Shown here: positions 1-7,582 of the stretch, piece by piece | Position numbering within the stretch: the first letter of the stretch is position 1 | Layout: every line of letters begins with the position of its first letter | Source: a virus | Reading direction: 5' to 3' (one strand) | Virus record (IMG/VR): IMGVR_UViG_3300032284_001110 | Location: 1 to 41,832 of that record | DNA: 41,832 nt | Notes under the pieces: generated by a model | The model's database searches: none | Seen by the model: the letters and a program-made list of their open reading frames with translations, nothing else | Told to the model about the DNA's origin: nothing | Position numbers and translations under genes: made by a program

Positions 1-1446
1 CCAGGCAAGGCGAGCCTGAAGATTTACGGCGGCCGTATGAACGCCAGAAAAATGCAGGATCTGCCGATTGCGCCGGGTGACTTCATATCGCCGGCGCAAC
101 GCGAGCAGTTGAGGCTGTACTGCCTGAATGATCTGGACACGACTGAGCTTCTGTATCGGCGGCTTGAGCCGCAGATCAGGTTACGTGAGCAGATCGGCAA
201 GCAGTATGGCGACATTGATCTGCGTTCGAAGTCTGACGCGCAGATCGCCGAGACGATCATCAAGCATGAGCTTGAGGCGTTGACGGGGAAGACCTACAAG
301 CCTCGCAAGGTCGAGGTCGGGCATGTTTGCAGGTACGTCGATCCAAAGATCGTCAGCTTCAGGACGCCAGAATTACAGGACATTTTCAAGCGGATCCTGA
401 AGACGGGCTTTCCTGTCGGCGTCAACGGCTCCGTGCAAATGCCGGACTGGTTGCAGCAGACGCGGATCAGGATCGGAGCGGCCGAGTTCCAGATGGGCAT
501 AGGCGGTCTGCACTCGTGTGAGAAGATGCAGAGCATTGTCGTCGGGAAGGATCAGACGCTGAGCGACTATGACGTCGCGTCGTATTATCCGAGCATTATT
601 CTAAAGCTGAAGTTGTCGCCAGAAAGCATGGGCGAGGACTTTTTGCGCGTATATCAGAGCATCGTGACGCGCAGGCTTGCGGCGAAGAAGAGCGGTAACA
701 AGATCGAGGCGGAGACACTCAAGATTGTCGTCAACGGATCTTTCGGCAAATTGGGAAGCATGTACAGCTCGCTGTACGCGCCCGAGTTGCTGATCCAGAC
801 GACCATCACAGGGCAGTTATGCTTGCTCATGTTGATTGAGAGGCTGCACGCGATTGGTGCGAGGATTATGAGCGCCAACACGGACGGCATAGTCGTCTTG
901 TCTCATAATGTGAGCGCCGACACGATTGATCAGATCACGTTTGACTGGATGCTCGACACGTCGTTCGAGTTGGAGCGGGCGGACTATCGGTCGATCCACT
1001 CGCGTGACGTGAACAATTACATTGCCGTGAAGCTCGACGGAAAGACCAAGCGCAAGGGCGCGTTCTCTGAGCCGACACTGGCGAAGAACCCGGAGTTCGG
1101 CGTGGTGACGGACGCACTGTCCGAGTACCTGAGCAAGGGCACGCCGATCAAAGAGGCAATCATGAGATGCAGGGACGTGTCCAAGTTTGTCATGGTGCGC
1201 AGGGTGGACGGCGGCGCAGCCTGGCGTGATGAGTTTCTGGGCAAGGCTGTTCGGTTCTATTATTCCATCCACGTCCGCTCGGACGAGCATATTCAGTACG
1301 CGCGCAACACCAACAAGGTTCCGAAATCGGACGGGTCGAGGCCGCTGATGACATTGCCTGAAAAATTCCCCGACGACATTGACTATGCGCGGTACATCGG
1401 TATGGCGCATGACGCCCTGCGCGATCTGGGGGTCGTCCATGCGTGA
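1..1446 (+). CDS. Family B DNA polymerase, 5'-truncated by window edge
   Basis: Replicative DNA polymerase of the phage. The frame is open from base 1, so the N-terminus lies outside; 481 residues are visible. In visible numbering, the exonuclease III motif (YCLNDLDTT) is at about 40-48, polymerase motif A (DYDVASYYPSII) at about 189-200, motif B (K...NGSFGKLG) at about 241-250 and motif C (SANTDG) at about 291-296. Motif C has the NTDG form instead of the usual DTDS; the second aspartate is present. Most of the 3'-5' exonuclease domain is missing from view. The stop overlaps the VRR-NUC start by 8 nt, and a helicase and nucleases follow, which fits a replication module. Confidence 0.93.
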   Translation, partial: PGKASLKIYGGRMNARKMQDLPIAPGDFISPAQREQLRLYCLNDLDTTELLYRRLEPQIRLREQIGKQYGDIDLRSKSDAQIAETIIKHELEALTGKTYKPRKVEVGHVCRYVDPKIVSFRTPELQDIFKRILKTGFPVGVNGSVQMPDWLQQTRIRIGAAEFQMGIGGLHSCEKMQSIVVGKDQTLSDYDVASYYPSIILKLKLSPESMGEDFLRVYQSIVTRRLAAKKSGNKIEAETLKIVVNGSFGKLGSMYSSLYAPELLIQTTITGQLCLLMLIERLHAIGARIMSANTDGIVVLSHNVSADTIDQITFDWMLDTSFELERADYRSIHSRDVNNYIAVKLDGKTKRKGAFSEPTLAKNPEFGVVTDALSEYLSKGTPIKEAIMRCRDVSKFVMVRRVDGGAAWRDEFLGKAVRFYYSIHVRSDEHIQYARNTNKVPKSDGSRPLMTLPEKFPDDIDYARYIGMAHDALRDLGVVHA

Positions 1447-1702
1447 GAAGACCATCGAAGCCGCGCTGGTCAAGCGCGTCGAGGCGCTGGGGGGCATGTG
1501 CGAGAAGTTCGTCAGCCCCGGCAGGCGCAGCGTTCCCGATCGTCTTGTGACGCTGCCAGGCAATCGCATCGTCTTTGTAGAAGTGAAAGCGACAGGCAAA
1601 GGTCCAACTGAGTTGCAGGCGCGCGATCACAAACGGCGCAAGGCCTTGGGTTGCGAGGTGTACGTTATCAACGATATTGAAGATGCGAGCAACTTCAAAT
1701 GA
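1439..1702 (+). CDS. VRR-NUC domain nuclease
   Basis: Protein of 87 residues of the VRR-NUC (PD-(D/E)XK-like) family. Visible features are the N-terminal helix with an early glutamate (REKTIEAALVKRV), the S-PGRRSVPDRL segment with the first catalytic aspartate, and FVEVKATG holding the E-x-K pair. Stand-alone small VRR-NUC proteins are common in phages beside polymerase and helicase genes and are thought to act as structure-specific nucleases. I chose the ATG at 1439, inside the polymerase stop region, because family homology begins there. The end overlaps the next gene by ATGA. Confidence 0.9.
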   Translation: MREKTIEAALVKRVEALGGMCEKFVSPGRRSVPDRLVTLPGNRIVFVEVKATGKGPTELQARDHKRRKALGCEVYVINDIEDASNFK

Positions 1703-2265
1703 AGAAAGCCACCAAGAAGTCGCGAATTGAAGCGGCGCGCCGCATCATTGATCGTAATATCACCTTTATCCCCTTCTCGGACGAAGATCTCGCCGAATTT
1801 TCAGTCGCCTGCGGGGTCACGATTGAAGGAGCCGAGCGTCGACCTAATCCAAAGTTCCCGCAAGATTCCCGCCATTTGTATATGAAAATGAATGGTGGAG
1901 ACTGGAAGGCGATCTCTTGGAAGAAGCTGATTGTGGGGTGGGACCAACATACAAGCGTTAAAAAAGTTATGCGCGAAGCCATCTCGATTGATATGTGGAA
2001 CTTCAAGAAGGGTTTGGAACTCATCTGCGAACGCTGCGGATCGGTCGAGCATCCATCAGTGGATCACATTGATCCGCCTTTCGACTGGATTGCGGAACAG
2101 TTTATTGAGGCCAACGGCGTGCCCATGATTGATGACGCCGCAGACGGCGTAGGCAACGTCTTCATTGACTATGCAATCAAAATGTCGTGGGTCGAGTTTC
2201 ACATGATCCACGCAAAATATCAAATCCTTTGCCGGTCTTGTAATGCGTCAAAAGGAAAACGCTAG
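1699..2265 (+). CDS. HNH endonuclease
   Basis: 188 residues. The N-terminal half (1-100) is unrecognised. The C-terminal half carries an HNH/zinc layout: C110-x2-C113, VDH at 121-123 followed by PPFDW, and a closing C178-x2-C181 with N182. The segment between the two halves of the motif (about 124-175) is long compared with compact HNH domains. It starts on an ATGA overlap with the VRR-NUC gene and abuts the helicase start directly, so it looks like an integral replication-operon gene more than a recent homing insertion. Its exact substrate is unknown. Confidence 0.8.
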   Translation: MKKATKKSRIEAARRIIDRNITFIPFSDEDLAEFSVACGVTIEGAERRPNPKFPQDSRHLYMKMNGGDWKAISWKKLIVGWDQHTSVKKVMREAISIDMWNFKKGLELICERCGSVEHPSVDHIDPPFDWIAEQFIEANGVPMIDDAADGVGNVFIDYAIKMSWVEFHMIHAKYQILCRSCNASKGKR

Positions 2266-3603
2266 ATGCTTTCTCGTGAGCACATGCACGCCTACCAGGA
2301 AAGATGCGTTGCGTTCATCAAGGATAAACGCCGTTGCGGGCTCTTCCTCGACATGGGACTCGGGAAGAGCGTCTCAACATTGACTGCGGCCCTCGATCTG
2401 CTGGAAGAGTTCTCGGTCAGGCGCGTTCTGGTGATAGCCCCGCTACGTGTCGCCAATTCGGTTTGGGCGCAGGAGATCAAGAAGTGGAGGCACCTGTCTG
2501 GACTGCGCGTGTCGGTCTGCACGGGCAATGAGAAACAGAGACTGACCGCGTTGCATAAAGACGCGGACGTGTTCGTCATCAATCGTGAAAACATCATGTG
2601 GCTCGTCGAGAAGAAGCGGACCAAGTGGCCGTTTGATATGGTGGTGATTGACGAGTCGAGCAGTTTCAAAAACAGCAGCACCAAACGCTTCAAGGCGATC
2701 CGCAAGATCCTGCCCGGCACTGAGTACATGGTGTTGCTGACTGGCACGCCGTCACCCAACAGCCTCCTCGACATCTGGTCGCAGATGTACATGATTGACT
2801 TCGGCAAGGCGCTGGGGCGCACGATGACGGGCTACAAGCAAAGGTTCTTTGAACAGGACTACATGGGCTACAATTGGACGCTGAAAGATGGGGCGGAGAA
2901 GGCGATCCATTCCTTGATTGAGCCAAGCGTCATTCACATGAGCGCCGAAGATTACCTTGATGTGCCAAACAGGATCGACCTGACAGAGCGTGTCGTACTG
3001 GAGCCGTCTGTCATGGCGCAATACAAGAAGTTCGAAAAGACGTTGTTGTTGGAGCTGGAGAACGGCGACGAGGTCGAGGCCATGTCTGCGGCAGTTCTGG
3101 CTAACAAGCTCCTGCAAACGGCGAATGGCAGCGCCTACACGGATAAGAACGGCGCATGGACGCCGATCCACAGCGAGAAGCTCGACGCACTGGCTGAGAT
3201 CATCGAGGACAATCCGAACGAAAACATTCTGGTGGCGTACAATTATCGCTTCGATCTTGAACGGTTACAGGAAAAGTTCAAGACGGCCGTTTTACTCGAC
3301 AAGAAACAGGACACGATTGACCGTTGGAACAATGGCCAGATTAAACTGATGCTGGCTCACCCTGCATCCGCCGGCCACGGCCTGAACCTCCAAAATGGTG
3401 GCTCAATGATCGTGTGGTTTGGGCTTACGTGGTCGCTCGAATACTATCAACAATTCAACGCTCGCCTGCACAGGCAAGGTCAACTCAAACCTGTCCGCGT
3501 CGTGCATATCGTGTCGGCCGACACGATCGACGAGCGCGTCCTGCAAGTGCTGACAATGAAAGATGCCACGCAGAAGAACCTGCTGGCCGCCCTGAAGCCT
3601 TGA
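2266..3603 (+). CDS. SNF2-type DEAD/DEAH helicase
   Basis: Superfamily 2 ATPase of 445 residues, short for an SNF2 protein but with both RecA-like lobes. Visible motifs are Walker A DMGLGKS (29-35), APLRV (Ia, about 58), Walker B VIDESSSF (127-134), LLTGTP (motif III, about 157), SAGHGLNLQ (motif V) and QFNARLHRQGQ (motif VI, 396-406). Phage members of this family act as DNA translocases or branch-migration helicases in replication and recombination. The ATG follows the HNH stop without a gap. Its stop TGA lies inside the -35 box of the next promoter. Confidence 0.94.
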   Translation: MLSREHMHAYQERCVAFIKDKRRCGLFLDMGLGKSVSTLTAALDLLEEFSVRRVLVIAPLRVANSVWAQEIKKWRHLSGLRVSVCTGNEKQRLTALHKDADVFVINRENIMWLVEKKRTKWPFDMVVIDESSSFKNSSTKRFKAIRKILPGTEYMVLLTGTPSPNSLLDIWSQMYMIDFGKALGRTMTGYKQRFFEQDYMGYNWTLKDGAEKAIHSLIEPSVIHMSAEDYLDVPNRIDLTERVVLEPSVMAQYKKFEKTLLLELENGDEVEAMSAAVLANKLLQTANGSAYTDKNGAWTPIHSEKLDALAEIIEDNPNENILVAYNYRFDLERLQEKFKTAVLLDKKQDTIDRWNNGQIKLMLAHPASAGHGLNLQNGGSMIVWFGLTWSLEYYQQFNARLHRQGQLKPVRVVHIVSADTIDERVLQVLTMKDATQKNLLAALKP

Positions 3604-3628
3604 CAAAATGTCTAGTGCGGTTTAACTT
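3600..3628 (+). promoter_or_regulatory. Early promoter with TTGAC-N5-GTCTA element
   Basis: TTGACA (3600-3605) lies 17 nt before a weak TAACTT (3623-3628). The -35 box begins an imperfect inverted repeat, TTGACAAAATGTCTA. The same arrangement recurs at 4355 and 7555. An AAACAGGAGA leader and the start at 3650 follow. Confidence 0.55.
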
Positions 3629-3649
3629 TTTGTGAAACAGGAGATATTA

Positions 3650-3841
3650 ATGAACTGGGACCGAGTGATTGAGATCGCGCAGGACAAGCTGGGCGTGGAC
3701 TATTACACTGCTCACCAGTGGAAGCACCGCAACACGATCCCGCACCGGCACAGGTTTGCTTTGGTGCGGGCGTCACGGGGCGAGATCACGCACGAGCAGA
3801 TGGAGAAGCTTACGCCGAAGGTGCGTAATGGGAAAGCGTAG
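3650..3841 (+). CDS. Small HTH-like protein
   Basis: 63 residues. The core (YYTAHQWKHRNTIPHRHR) resembles the recognition-helix region of short Cro/YdaS-type DNA-binding proteins, where a W-K-x-R-x-x-I-P-x-x-R run follows the recognition helix. I infer DNA binding but cannot name the family. I chose the ATG at 3650 over the upstream GTG at 3632 because ACAGGAGAT lies just before it. It sits directly behind a promoter, and its 3' end overlaps the adenine methyltransferase start by 14 nt, so the two are probably translated together. Confidence 0.75.
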   Translation: MNWDRVIEIAQDKLGVDYYTAHQWKHRNTIPHRHRFALVRASRGEITHEQMEKLTPKVRNGKA

Positions 3842-4358
3842 TGACTTCACTCGCAAGAAGCATGACTTTTACCGCACACCGAAGTCGTGCGTAGATGTCT
3901 TGCTGCCGCACCTTCCGCGTCACGGTACATTCTGCGAGCCGTGCGCTGGCGATGGTGCGCTGGTCCGTCATTTGGCGTCAAAACACAAATGCGTATCGGC
4001 ATTTGATATTGCGCCGCAGACGGATGATATTCGTGAAGGCGATGCCTCGTTCATTACTGAGGATGATCTCAATGGCGCTGACATGATCATCACGAACCCG
4101 CCGTGGGATCGAGCGCCGCTGCACCAGATCATTGAGCGGTGCGCCATCCTGCGCCCGACGTGGCTGCTATTCGACGCAGACTGGGTGCACACCAAGCAAG
4201 CGCGCCACTCGCTGCAATTGTGCGTCATGATTATATCGGTGGGACGAGTCCAATGGATCGAGGGCAGCGGGATGTCCGGCAAAGACAATTGCTGCTGGTA
4301 TTTGTTCAACGCGACGGATTCCAGGCGCGGGAACCCGACCTTCAAATGGCGGACTTGA
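3828..4358 (+). CDS. DNA N6-adenine methyltransferase
   Basis: 176 residues. FCEPCAGDG (35-43) is the S-adenosylmethionine-binding motif I. NPPW (90-93) is the catalytic motif IV of adenine- or cytosine-N4-methylating enzymes. The N-terminal FYRTPKSCVDVLLPHL is typical of compact phage adenine methyltransferases. It would methylate phage DNA for protection or signalling; the target sequence cannot be read from the protein. The start ATG lies inside the upstream gene. The stop TGA lies inside the next -35 box. A GcrA-like regulator, whose cellular relatives read adenine methylation, is encoded in the same phage. Confidence 0.88.
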   Translation: MGKRSDFTRKKHDFYRTPKSCVDVLLPHLPRHGTFCEPCAGDGALVRHLASKHKCVSAFDIAPQTDDIREGDASFITEDDLNGADMIITNPPWDRAPLHQIIERCAILRPTWLLFDADWVHTKQARHSLQLCVMIISVGRVQWIEGSGMSGKDNCCWYLFNATDSRRGNPTFKWRT

Positions 4359-4383
4359 CAACCCGTCAAATTGAGTCCATTCT
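4355..4383 (+). promoter_or_regulatory. Early promoter with TTGAC-N5-GTCAA palindrome
   Basis: TTGACA (4355-4360) starts a perfect TTGACAACCCGTCAA inverted repeat. A weak -10, CATTCT, lies 17 nt downstream (4378-4383). A GANTC site (GAGTC, 4373-4377) sits between -35 and -10, the position used by GcrA/CcrM-responsive promoters. A CGCAAACAGGAGA leader precedes the ATG at 4413. A 27-codon frame (4346-4429) also crosses this stretch, so a coding explanation for some of the conservation is not excluded. Confidence 0.55.
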
Positions 4384-4412
4384 GTTCACCATACGCAAAC
4401 AGGAGATCGCAA

Positions 4413-4562
4413 ATGGCCAGACTGCTTGAAGCCTTCCGGAAGAACCCGACGCCGGCCAATCATGTCCGGCTGCAGTCCTACATCAACAAGCACCCGATGG
4501 CTGTTTGCTTGGTCGCACCGGACGATATCCAGTTTCTGTATGCTAACGGATTCAAGCTCTGA
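4413..4562 (+). CDS. Conserved small phage protein
   Basis: 49 residues, with no recognised domain. It has a basic N-terminal helix (LLEAFRKNPTPANHVRLQSY) and a hydrophobic C-terminal part. Similar short proteins are familiar in phages of alphaproteobacteria, but their role is unknown. The ATG at 4413 was chosen because AGGAGA lies 7 nt upstream; upstream in-frame methionines would fall inside the promoter. Confidence 0.75.
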   Translation: MARLLEAFRKNPTPANHVRLQSYINKHPMAVCLVAPDDIQFLYANGFKL

Positions 4563-4575
4563 GGGAGATGGGAAA

Positions 4576-4971
4576 ATGCTAGAAGCAAAGATCGACAAGA
4601 TGAAGCCCGATTTTCATGACTGGAACTATAACCTTTCATCGCTAGAAAAATCATTACACAAAGTCTGTGCAGACACAATGCGTATGGCGCTGACTGAATA
4701 TCCGCCGATCGTCAATATGGCTTTCTCGGTTCGTAGATCAAAAGCAAAATCAGACCCATTTCTTATGGAATTTGCGCTCCCCATGGGGGAAGATTGGTGT
4801 TTGCCGGGAGTCCAATATTCATTCAATTTCATGGACGTTTTGATGCATGAGATAGAGTGGTGGGTAAAAGACCGGGAAAGTGTTGAGCCCATGAAAAAAA
4901 TTGCGGCAAAATTAGAAGATGCCGCGCAAAAGATTCGGGAAATGATCGCAAATGGAAAGACGCCAGAATGA
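4576..4971 (+). CDS. Hypothetical protein, possible paralogue of the 10255 gene
   Basis: 131 residues of unknown function. The central part has FALPMGEDW followed by a W-rich helix, and the end is a charged helix (KKIAAKLEDAAQKIREMI). The 10255 gene shows the same order: NLPIGKDY, a DWLKN helix, then an ALRKLANKIDKI end. I infer distant paralogy. Base composition is more AT-rich than the neighbours, as in the 9375 and 10255 genes. GGGAG precedes the ATG, and the stop overlaps the next start (ATGA). Confidence 0.75.
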   Translation: MLEAKIDKMKPDFHDWNYNLSSLEKSLHKVCADTMRMALTEYPPIVNMAFSVRRSKAKSDPFLMEFALPMGEDWCLPGVQYSFNFMDVLMHEIEWWVKDRESVEPMKKIAAKLEDAAQKIREMIANGKTPE

Positions 4972-5231
4972 GCTACATCATCACAATCTATCCCGTCTAC
5001 GAGTACAACGACGGCATCGAAGATCTTGAGGCCGAGCCCAAGCTGACCGTATGGTTCGGCATGGGCGACAATGGGCCGCAGGTCGAGGACGTCGAGATTA
5101 CCGACGCTGACGGCTCGCCTATCAGGCCCACGGAGGCCATGCGGCTTGCGCTGGACGAGCAGGAAAATGACGCCGACCAGTTCGTCGCGGCTGCTAAAGA
5201 GCAGGGGTGGAGGGGGCCGTCCTATGACTAA
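4968..5231 (+). CDS. Hypothetical acidic protein
   Basis: 87 residues, acidic, with an N-terminal beta-rich stretch (YIITIYPVYEY, KLTVWFG) and an acidic C-terminal helix. No family recognised. It starts on an ATGA overlap with the upstream gene and overlaps the next small membrane gene by 8 nt, so it belongs to the translationally coupled chain. Confidence 0.75.
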   Translation: MSYIITIYPVYEYNDGIEDLEAEPKLTVWFGMGDNGPQVEDVEITDADGSPIRPTEAMRLALDEQENDADQFVAAAKEQGWRGPSYD

Positions 5232-5394
5232 CGCCATCCCGATCGCCATCATCCTGCTAGCCGCCGCCGTGACGTATGCGTTTTTCGCGGCGATCTTCAT
5301 CGGCTTTGTGCTGGTCGTGTTTGAGTTCATCCGCGATTATTATTGGTTCGTTCTTGGCTGCGTGGCGGCGCTGGTTATATGGAGGATGATGTGA
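5224..5394 (+). CDS. Small membrane protein (two TM segments)
   Basis: 56 residues, almost entirely hydrophobic. Two likely transmembrane helices span about 5-34 and about 40-54, with a short charged turn (FEFIRDYY). There is no signal peptide cleavage site and no recognised family. GGGGG/GGAGG-rich sequence precedes the ATG at 5224. It lies in the early region far from the lysis cassette, so a role in host takeover is as likely as one in lysis. Confidence 0.7.
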   Translation: MTNAIPIAIILLAAAVTYAFFAAIFIGFVLVVFEFIRDYYWFVLGCVAALVIWRMM

Positions 5395-5786
5395 TCACCC
5401 GTTACGTCCACCACGACCCACGCACTACTGAAAGCCCCGGCGCTGGCTTCCCGAGCTATGAGGATTTGGTCGCGGAGAATGCGCGGCTGCATAGGGTTAA
5501 TCAAGCCTTGCGGCAGCGTGTCTCAAATCAAGAAGAGTGGCTACGCAGATTAAATGAATCGCTGGAGATGTCTGCGCAATATCACTGTGAATGGAAGCCG
5601 ATCGAATGCGCACCAAAGGACCGACGCATTCTTGGTCTGAACAAAACGGGAAATATTGATATGATTGTTTGGGGTGAGTTCAAGGGAGTTCCTGCGTGGC
5701 TGGTGTCGCCAGGGCGGGGGAAACGTATTCCAACTCATTGGGCCGCTCTGCCAGATTGCGCCGCCCTCAATGGAGAAAAGCCATGA
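5391..5786 (+). CDS. DUF551-like protein with coiled coil
   Basis: 131 residues. The N-terminal half has a predicted coiled coil (YEDLVAENARLHRVNQALRQ). The C-terminal half is a DUF551-type domain: WKPIECAPKDRRILG opening, PTHWAALP closing. DUF551 proteins are frequent in phages; their function is unknown. The GTG at 5391 was preferred because GGAGG lies 5 nt upstream and it overlaps the preceding stop as GTGA; an ATG at 5379 is the alternative. A second DUF551 gene is at 11101. Confidence 0.78.
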   Translation: MITRYVHHDPRTTESPGAGFPSYEDLVAENARLHRVNQALRQRVSNQEEWLRRLNESLEMSAQYHCEWKPIECAPKDRRILGLNKTGNIDMIVWGEFKGVPAWLVSPGRGKRIPTHWAALPDCAALNGEKP

Positions 5787-6028
5787 GCGAAATTCTGGAC
5801 GAACTACGGAGCGGCGGCCCTTGCTCTGGTGATATCGCTTGTGCTGCAGATGTTTGCAAGGAGGCAGCAGGCCGCATCGAAGAACTGGAGTCCGCCCTCA
5901 AAGACGTCGAGGACTACCTCGCCGGCATCGCCGATTGCGACATGGATCAGGACGGCTACGTGCCAAACCCGGAGATGAAGCTGCTCATGCAAGTGCGGGC
6001 GGCATTGTACGGAAAGGATGCGCCATGA
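5783..6028 (+). CDS. Hypothetical protein
   Basis: 81 residues. The middle is a helix (EAAGRIEELESALKDVEDYL) followed by an acidic DCDMDQDG stretch that resembles an EF-hand loop by eye, which I do not count as proof of calcium binding. No family named. GGAG lies upstream, and an ATGA overlap couples it to the previous gene and another to the next. Confidence 0.72.
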   Translation: MSEILDELRSGGPCSGDIACAADVCKEAAGRIEELESALKDVEDYLAGIADCDMDQDGYVPNPEMKLLMQVRAALYGKDAP

Positions 6029-6231
6029 CCCAGAACCCCATCAACCTCATCAAGACCGAGAACGACATCTGGCACGTTGAATATTTCGGCAAGATCGTCG
6101 GGTGGATCCAGAAGGTCCAACGCAAGGTTGGCCACGGGCAGGCATATCATTGCCTGACGGCCGGCGGCGACATCACCTACACCGACAGCCTAAGAGCCGC
6201 GAAGGATTGGATTGTGGGGCAGGTGAAATGA
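6025..6231 (+). CDS. Hypothetical protein
   Basis: 68 residues, with a beta-rich pattern (DIWHVEYFGKIVGWIQKVQ) and a C-terminal helix. No recognised domain. ATGA overlaps on both sides place it in the coupled chain leading into the cytosine methyltransferase. Confidence 0.7.
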   Translation: MTQNPINLIKTENDIWHVEYFGKIVGWIQKVQRKVGHGQAYHCLTAGGDITYTDSLRAAKDWIVGQVK

Positions 6232-7574
6232 CAGCCTTCTACAACGAGATTGACGGGGCTTGTGTGGCTGTCCTGAAAGAACAGATCGCACATAACGTCA
6301 TAGCGCCTGGTATTGTAGAAAGCCGTTCGATCAAGGATATTAACCCAGATGACATCAAACACTACACACAAGCCCACTTCTTTGCAGGCGGCGGTTTCTG
6401 GTCAGTCGCAGCCCGCCTCGCCGGATGGCCTGACGACAGACCTCTTTGGTCCGCGTCCTGTCCGTGCCAGCCGTTCTCGCAAGCAGGCAAAGGGGCCGGA
6501 ACTGCTGATGAACGGCACCTGTGGCCCGACTTATTTCGATTGGTCCGGGCCGTTCGACCTCGAGTCCTCGTTGGGGAACAGGTTAGCGGAGCGGCTGGCT
6601 ATGGTTGGCTCGACGGAGTCCGCGCTGATCTGGCGTCGGAAGGCTACACCTGCTGGGCATACGATATTCCGGCTTGCGCCATCGACGCGCCCCATATTCG
6701 AAACCGGCTCTACTGGTGCGCCGTGGCCGAGCCCGACGTCATCAGTGGGCGGTCCGGAGCCGGACGGATCGACGGGGCGCAAACTAGCGACGCACATGGT
6801 CCGCACGAGGTGGCCGACGCCGAACTGCCCGGCAGGCGGTCGAACGATGACGTTCGAGGAAGCGGTGACGCAGCGCAAGCGGACCGACGGATCGAAGGCG
6901 CAGTTGAATCTGGAAAACGCGATGCTGCATCTGGCGAACTGGTCGACACCCCGAGCCTCGGACGGGGAGAAGGGCGGCCCGAACCAGAGTTTCGGAGCGG
7001 GCGGGACGCCGCTGCCGTCGCAGATGCACCGGGCGACGTGGGCTACTCCGGAAGCAAGCGACGTGCGCAAGCATTCGGAAGTTCCGGCGACCGTGCTTCG
7101 GCGCATAGCCAAAGGGCAGCAGATTGCACTGAACGCATACGTTTCCTTGACCGCGCACATGAACCTAGCGACGTGGCCGACGCCGACGGTTCAGGATTCG
7201 TCGAGGGGCAACGGGACTATTCGGCCGCACGATACGGGAATTCCCTTGGTGCAACGTATGGCGGCAACGGCGGCTTTTTCTGGTCCGACGCCGAATGGAT
7301 CATCTGCCACGATGGAAAAGCGCGGCGCACCAAATCCAGGTTTTGCGATGTGGCTGATGGGGTTTCCAGACCGCTGGGTGGCTGTGACGACCTTGGCACT
7401 ATTACGCCGGAAGAAAAAGAAGCCGTCACAAAAGTCCTAGGCCCCGATCTGCTTGTCGACGCACTCCCAGGCCGTGTTGATCTTTGGCGTATAGCCGGGA
7501 ACGCCATCGTGCCAGTCCTCGCGGCAGAAGTCCTCAAAGCCCTGATGGAAACGCTTGACACCCCGTCAATATGA
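6228..7574 (+). CDS. DNA cytosine-5 methyltransferase
   Basis: 448 residues. FAGGGF (52-57) is motif I. SCPCQPFSQAGKG (77-89) holds the catalytic cysteine (C80). GEQV (116-119) stands for motif VI, which is usually EN-V. RNRLYW (158-163) is motif VIII, and GNAIVPVLAAEVLKAL near the end is motif X. Between VIII and X lies a long, low-order variable region (170-370) with repeated VADA-type motifs where the target-recognition domain should be. Start on an ATGA overlap, with GGGCAGG upstream. A second long open frame covers most of the gene (6349-7440); see that entry. Confidence 0.92.
   Translation: MTAFYNEIDGACVAVLKEQIAHNVIAPGIVESRSIKDINPDDIKHYTQAHFFAGGGFWSVAARLAGWPDDRPLWSASCPCQPFSQAGKGAGTADERHLWPDLFRLVRAVRPRVLVGEQVSGAAGYGWLDGVRADLASEGYTCWAYDIPACAIDAPHIRNRLYWCAVAEPDVISGRSGAGRIDGAQTSDAHGPHEVADAELPGRRSNDDVRGSGDAAQADRRIEGAVESGKRDAASGELVDTPSLGRGEGRPEPEFRSGRDAAAVADAPGDVGYSGSKRRAQAFGSSGDRASAHSQRAADCTERIRFLDRAHEPSDVADADGSGFVEGQRDYSAARYGNSLGATYGGNGGFFWSDAEWIICHDGKARRTKSRFCDVADGVSRPLGGCDDLGTITPEEKEAVTKVLGPDLLVDALPGRVDLWRIAGNAIVPVLAAEVLKALMETLDTPSI
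6349..7440 (+). CDS. Overlapping frame inside the cytosine methyltransferase (WPTP-repeat protein)
   Basis: 363 codons open in the +1 frame relative to the methyltransferase. The translation does not look random. It contains an ordered LxxRLAERLAMVGSTESALIW stretch, KATPAGHTIFRLAPS, then repeated W-(P/S/A)-T-P motifs (WPTPNC, WSTPRA, WATPEA, WPTPTV) and a C-terminal NPGFAMWLMGFPDRW. I recall this architecture, including the WLMG-P-W end, from proteins annotated beside phage cytosine methyltransferases. The DNA behind VADA in one frame reads WPTP in the other. The ribosome-binding site is weak (AAGGA 17 nt upstream). Expression is unproven. Confidence 0.5.
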   Translation: MTSNTTHKPTSLQAAVSGQSQPASPDGLTTDLFGPRPVRASRSRKQAKGPELLMNGTCGPTYFDWSGPFDLESSLGNRLAERLAMVGSTESALIWRRKATPAGHTIFRLAPSTRPIFETGSTGAPWPSPTSSVGGPEPDGSTGRKLATHMVRTRWPTPNCPAGGRTMTFEEAVTQRKRTDGSKAQLNLENAMLHLANWSTPRASDGEKGGPNQSFGAGGTPLPSQMHRATWATPEASDVRKHSEVPATVLRRIAKGQQIALNAYVSLTAHMNLATWPTPTVQDSSRGNGTIRPHDTGIPLVQRMAATAAFSGPTPNGSSATMEKRGAPNPGFAMWLMGFPDRWVAVTTLALLRRKKKKPSQKS

Positions 7575-7582
7575 CCTATAAT
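7555..7582 (+). promoter_or_regulatory. Consensus sigma70-type promoter with TTGAC-N5-GTCAA palindrome
   Basis: TTGACA (7555-7560) and TATAAT (7577-7582) match the consensus exactly, with a 16-nt spacer. TTGACACCCCGTCAA forms a perfect inverted repeat over the -35 box. A CGCAAACAGGAGA leader precedes the ATG at 7613. It is the strongest predicted promoter in the window. Confidence 0.82.

Noticed and set aside
4346-4429. 27-codon frame across the 4355 promoter
   Set aside because: It looks protein-like but lacks a ribosome-binding site and overlaps a promoter element repeated elsewhere; kept only as an alternative explanation.
6102-6227. N-terminal extension of the cytosine methyltransferase to an upstream ATG
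   Set aside because: It would run through the 6025-6231 gene in another frame; the ATG at 6228 has a ribosome-binding site and an ATGA overlap.
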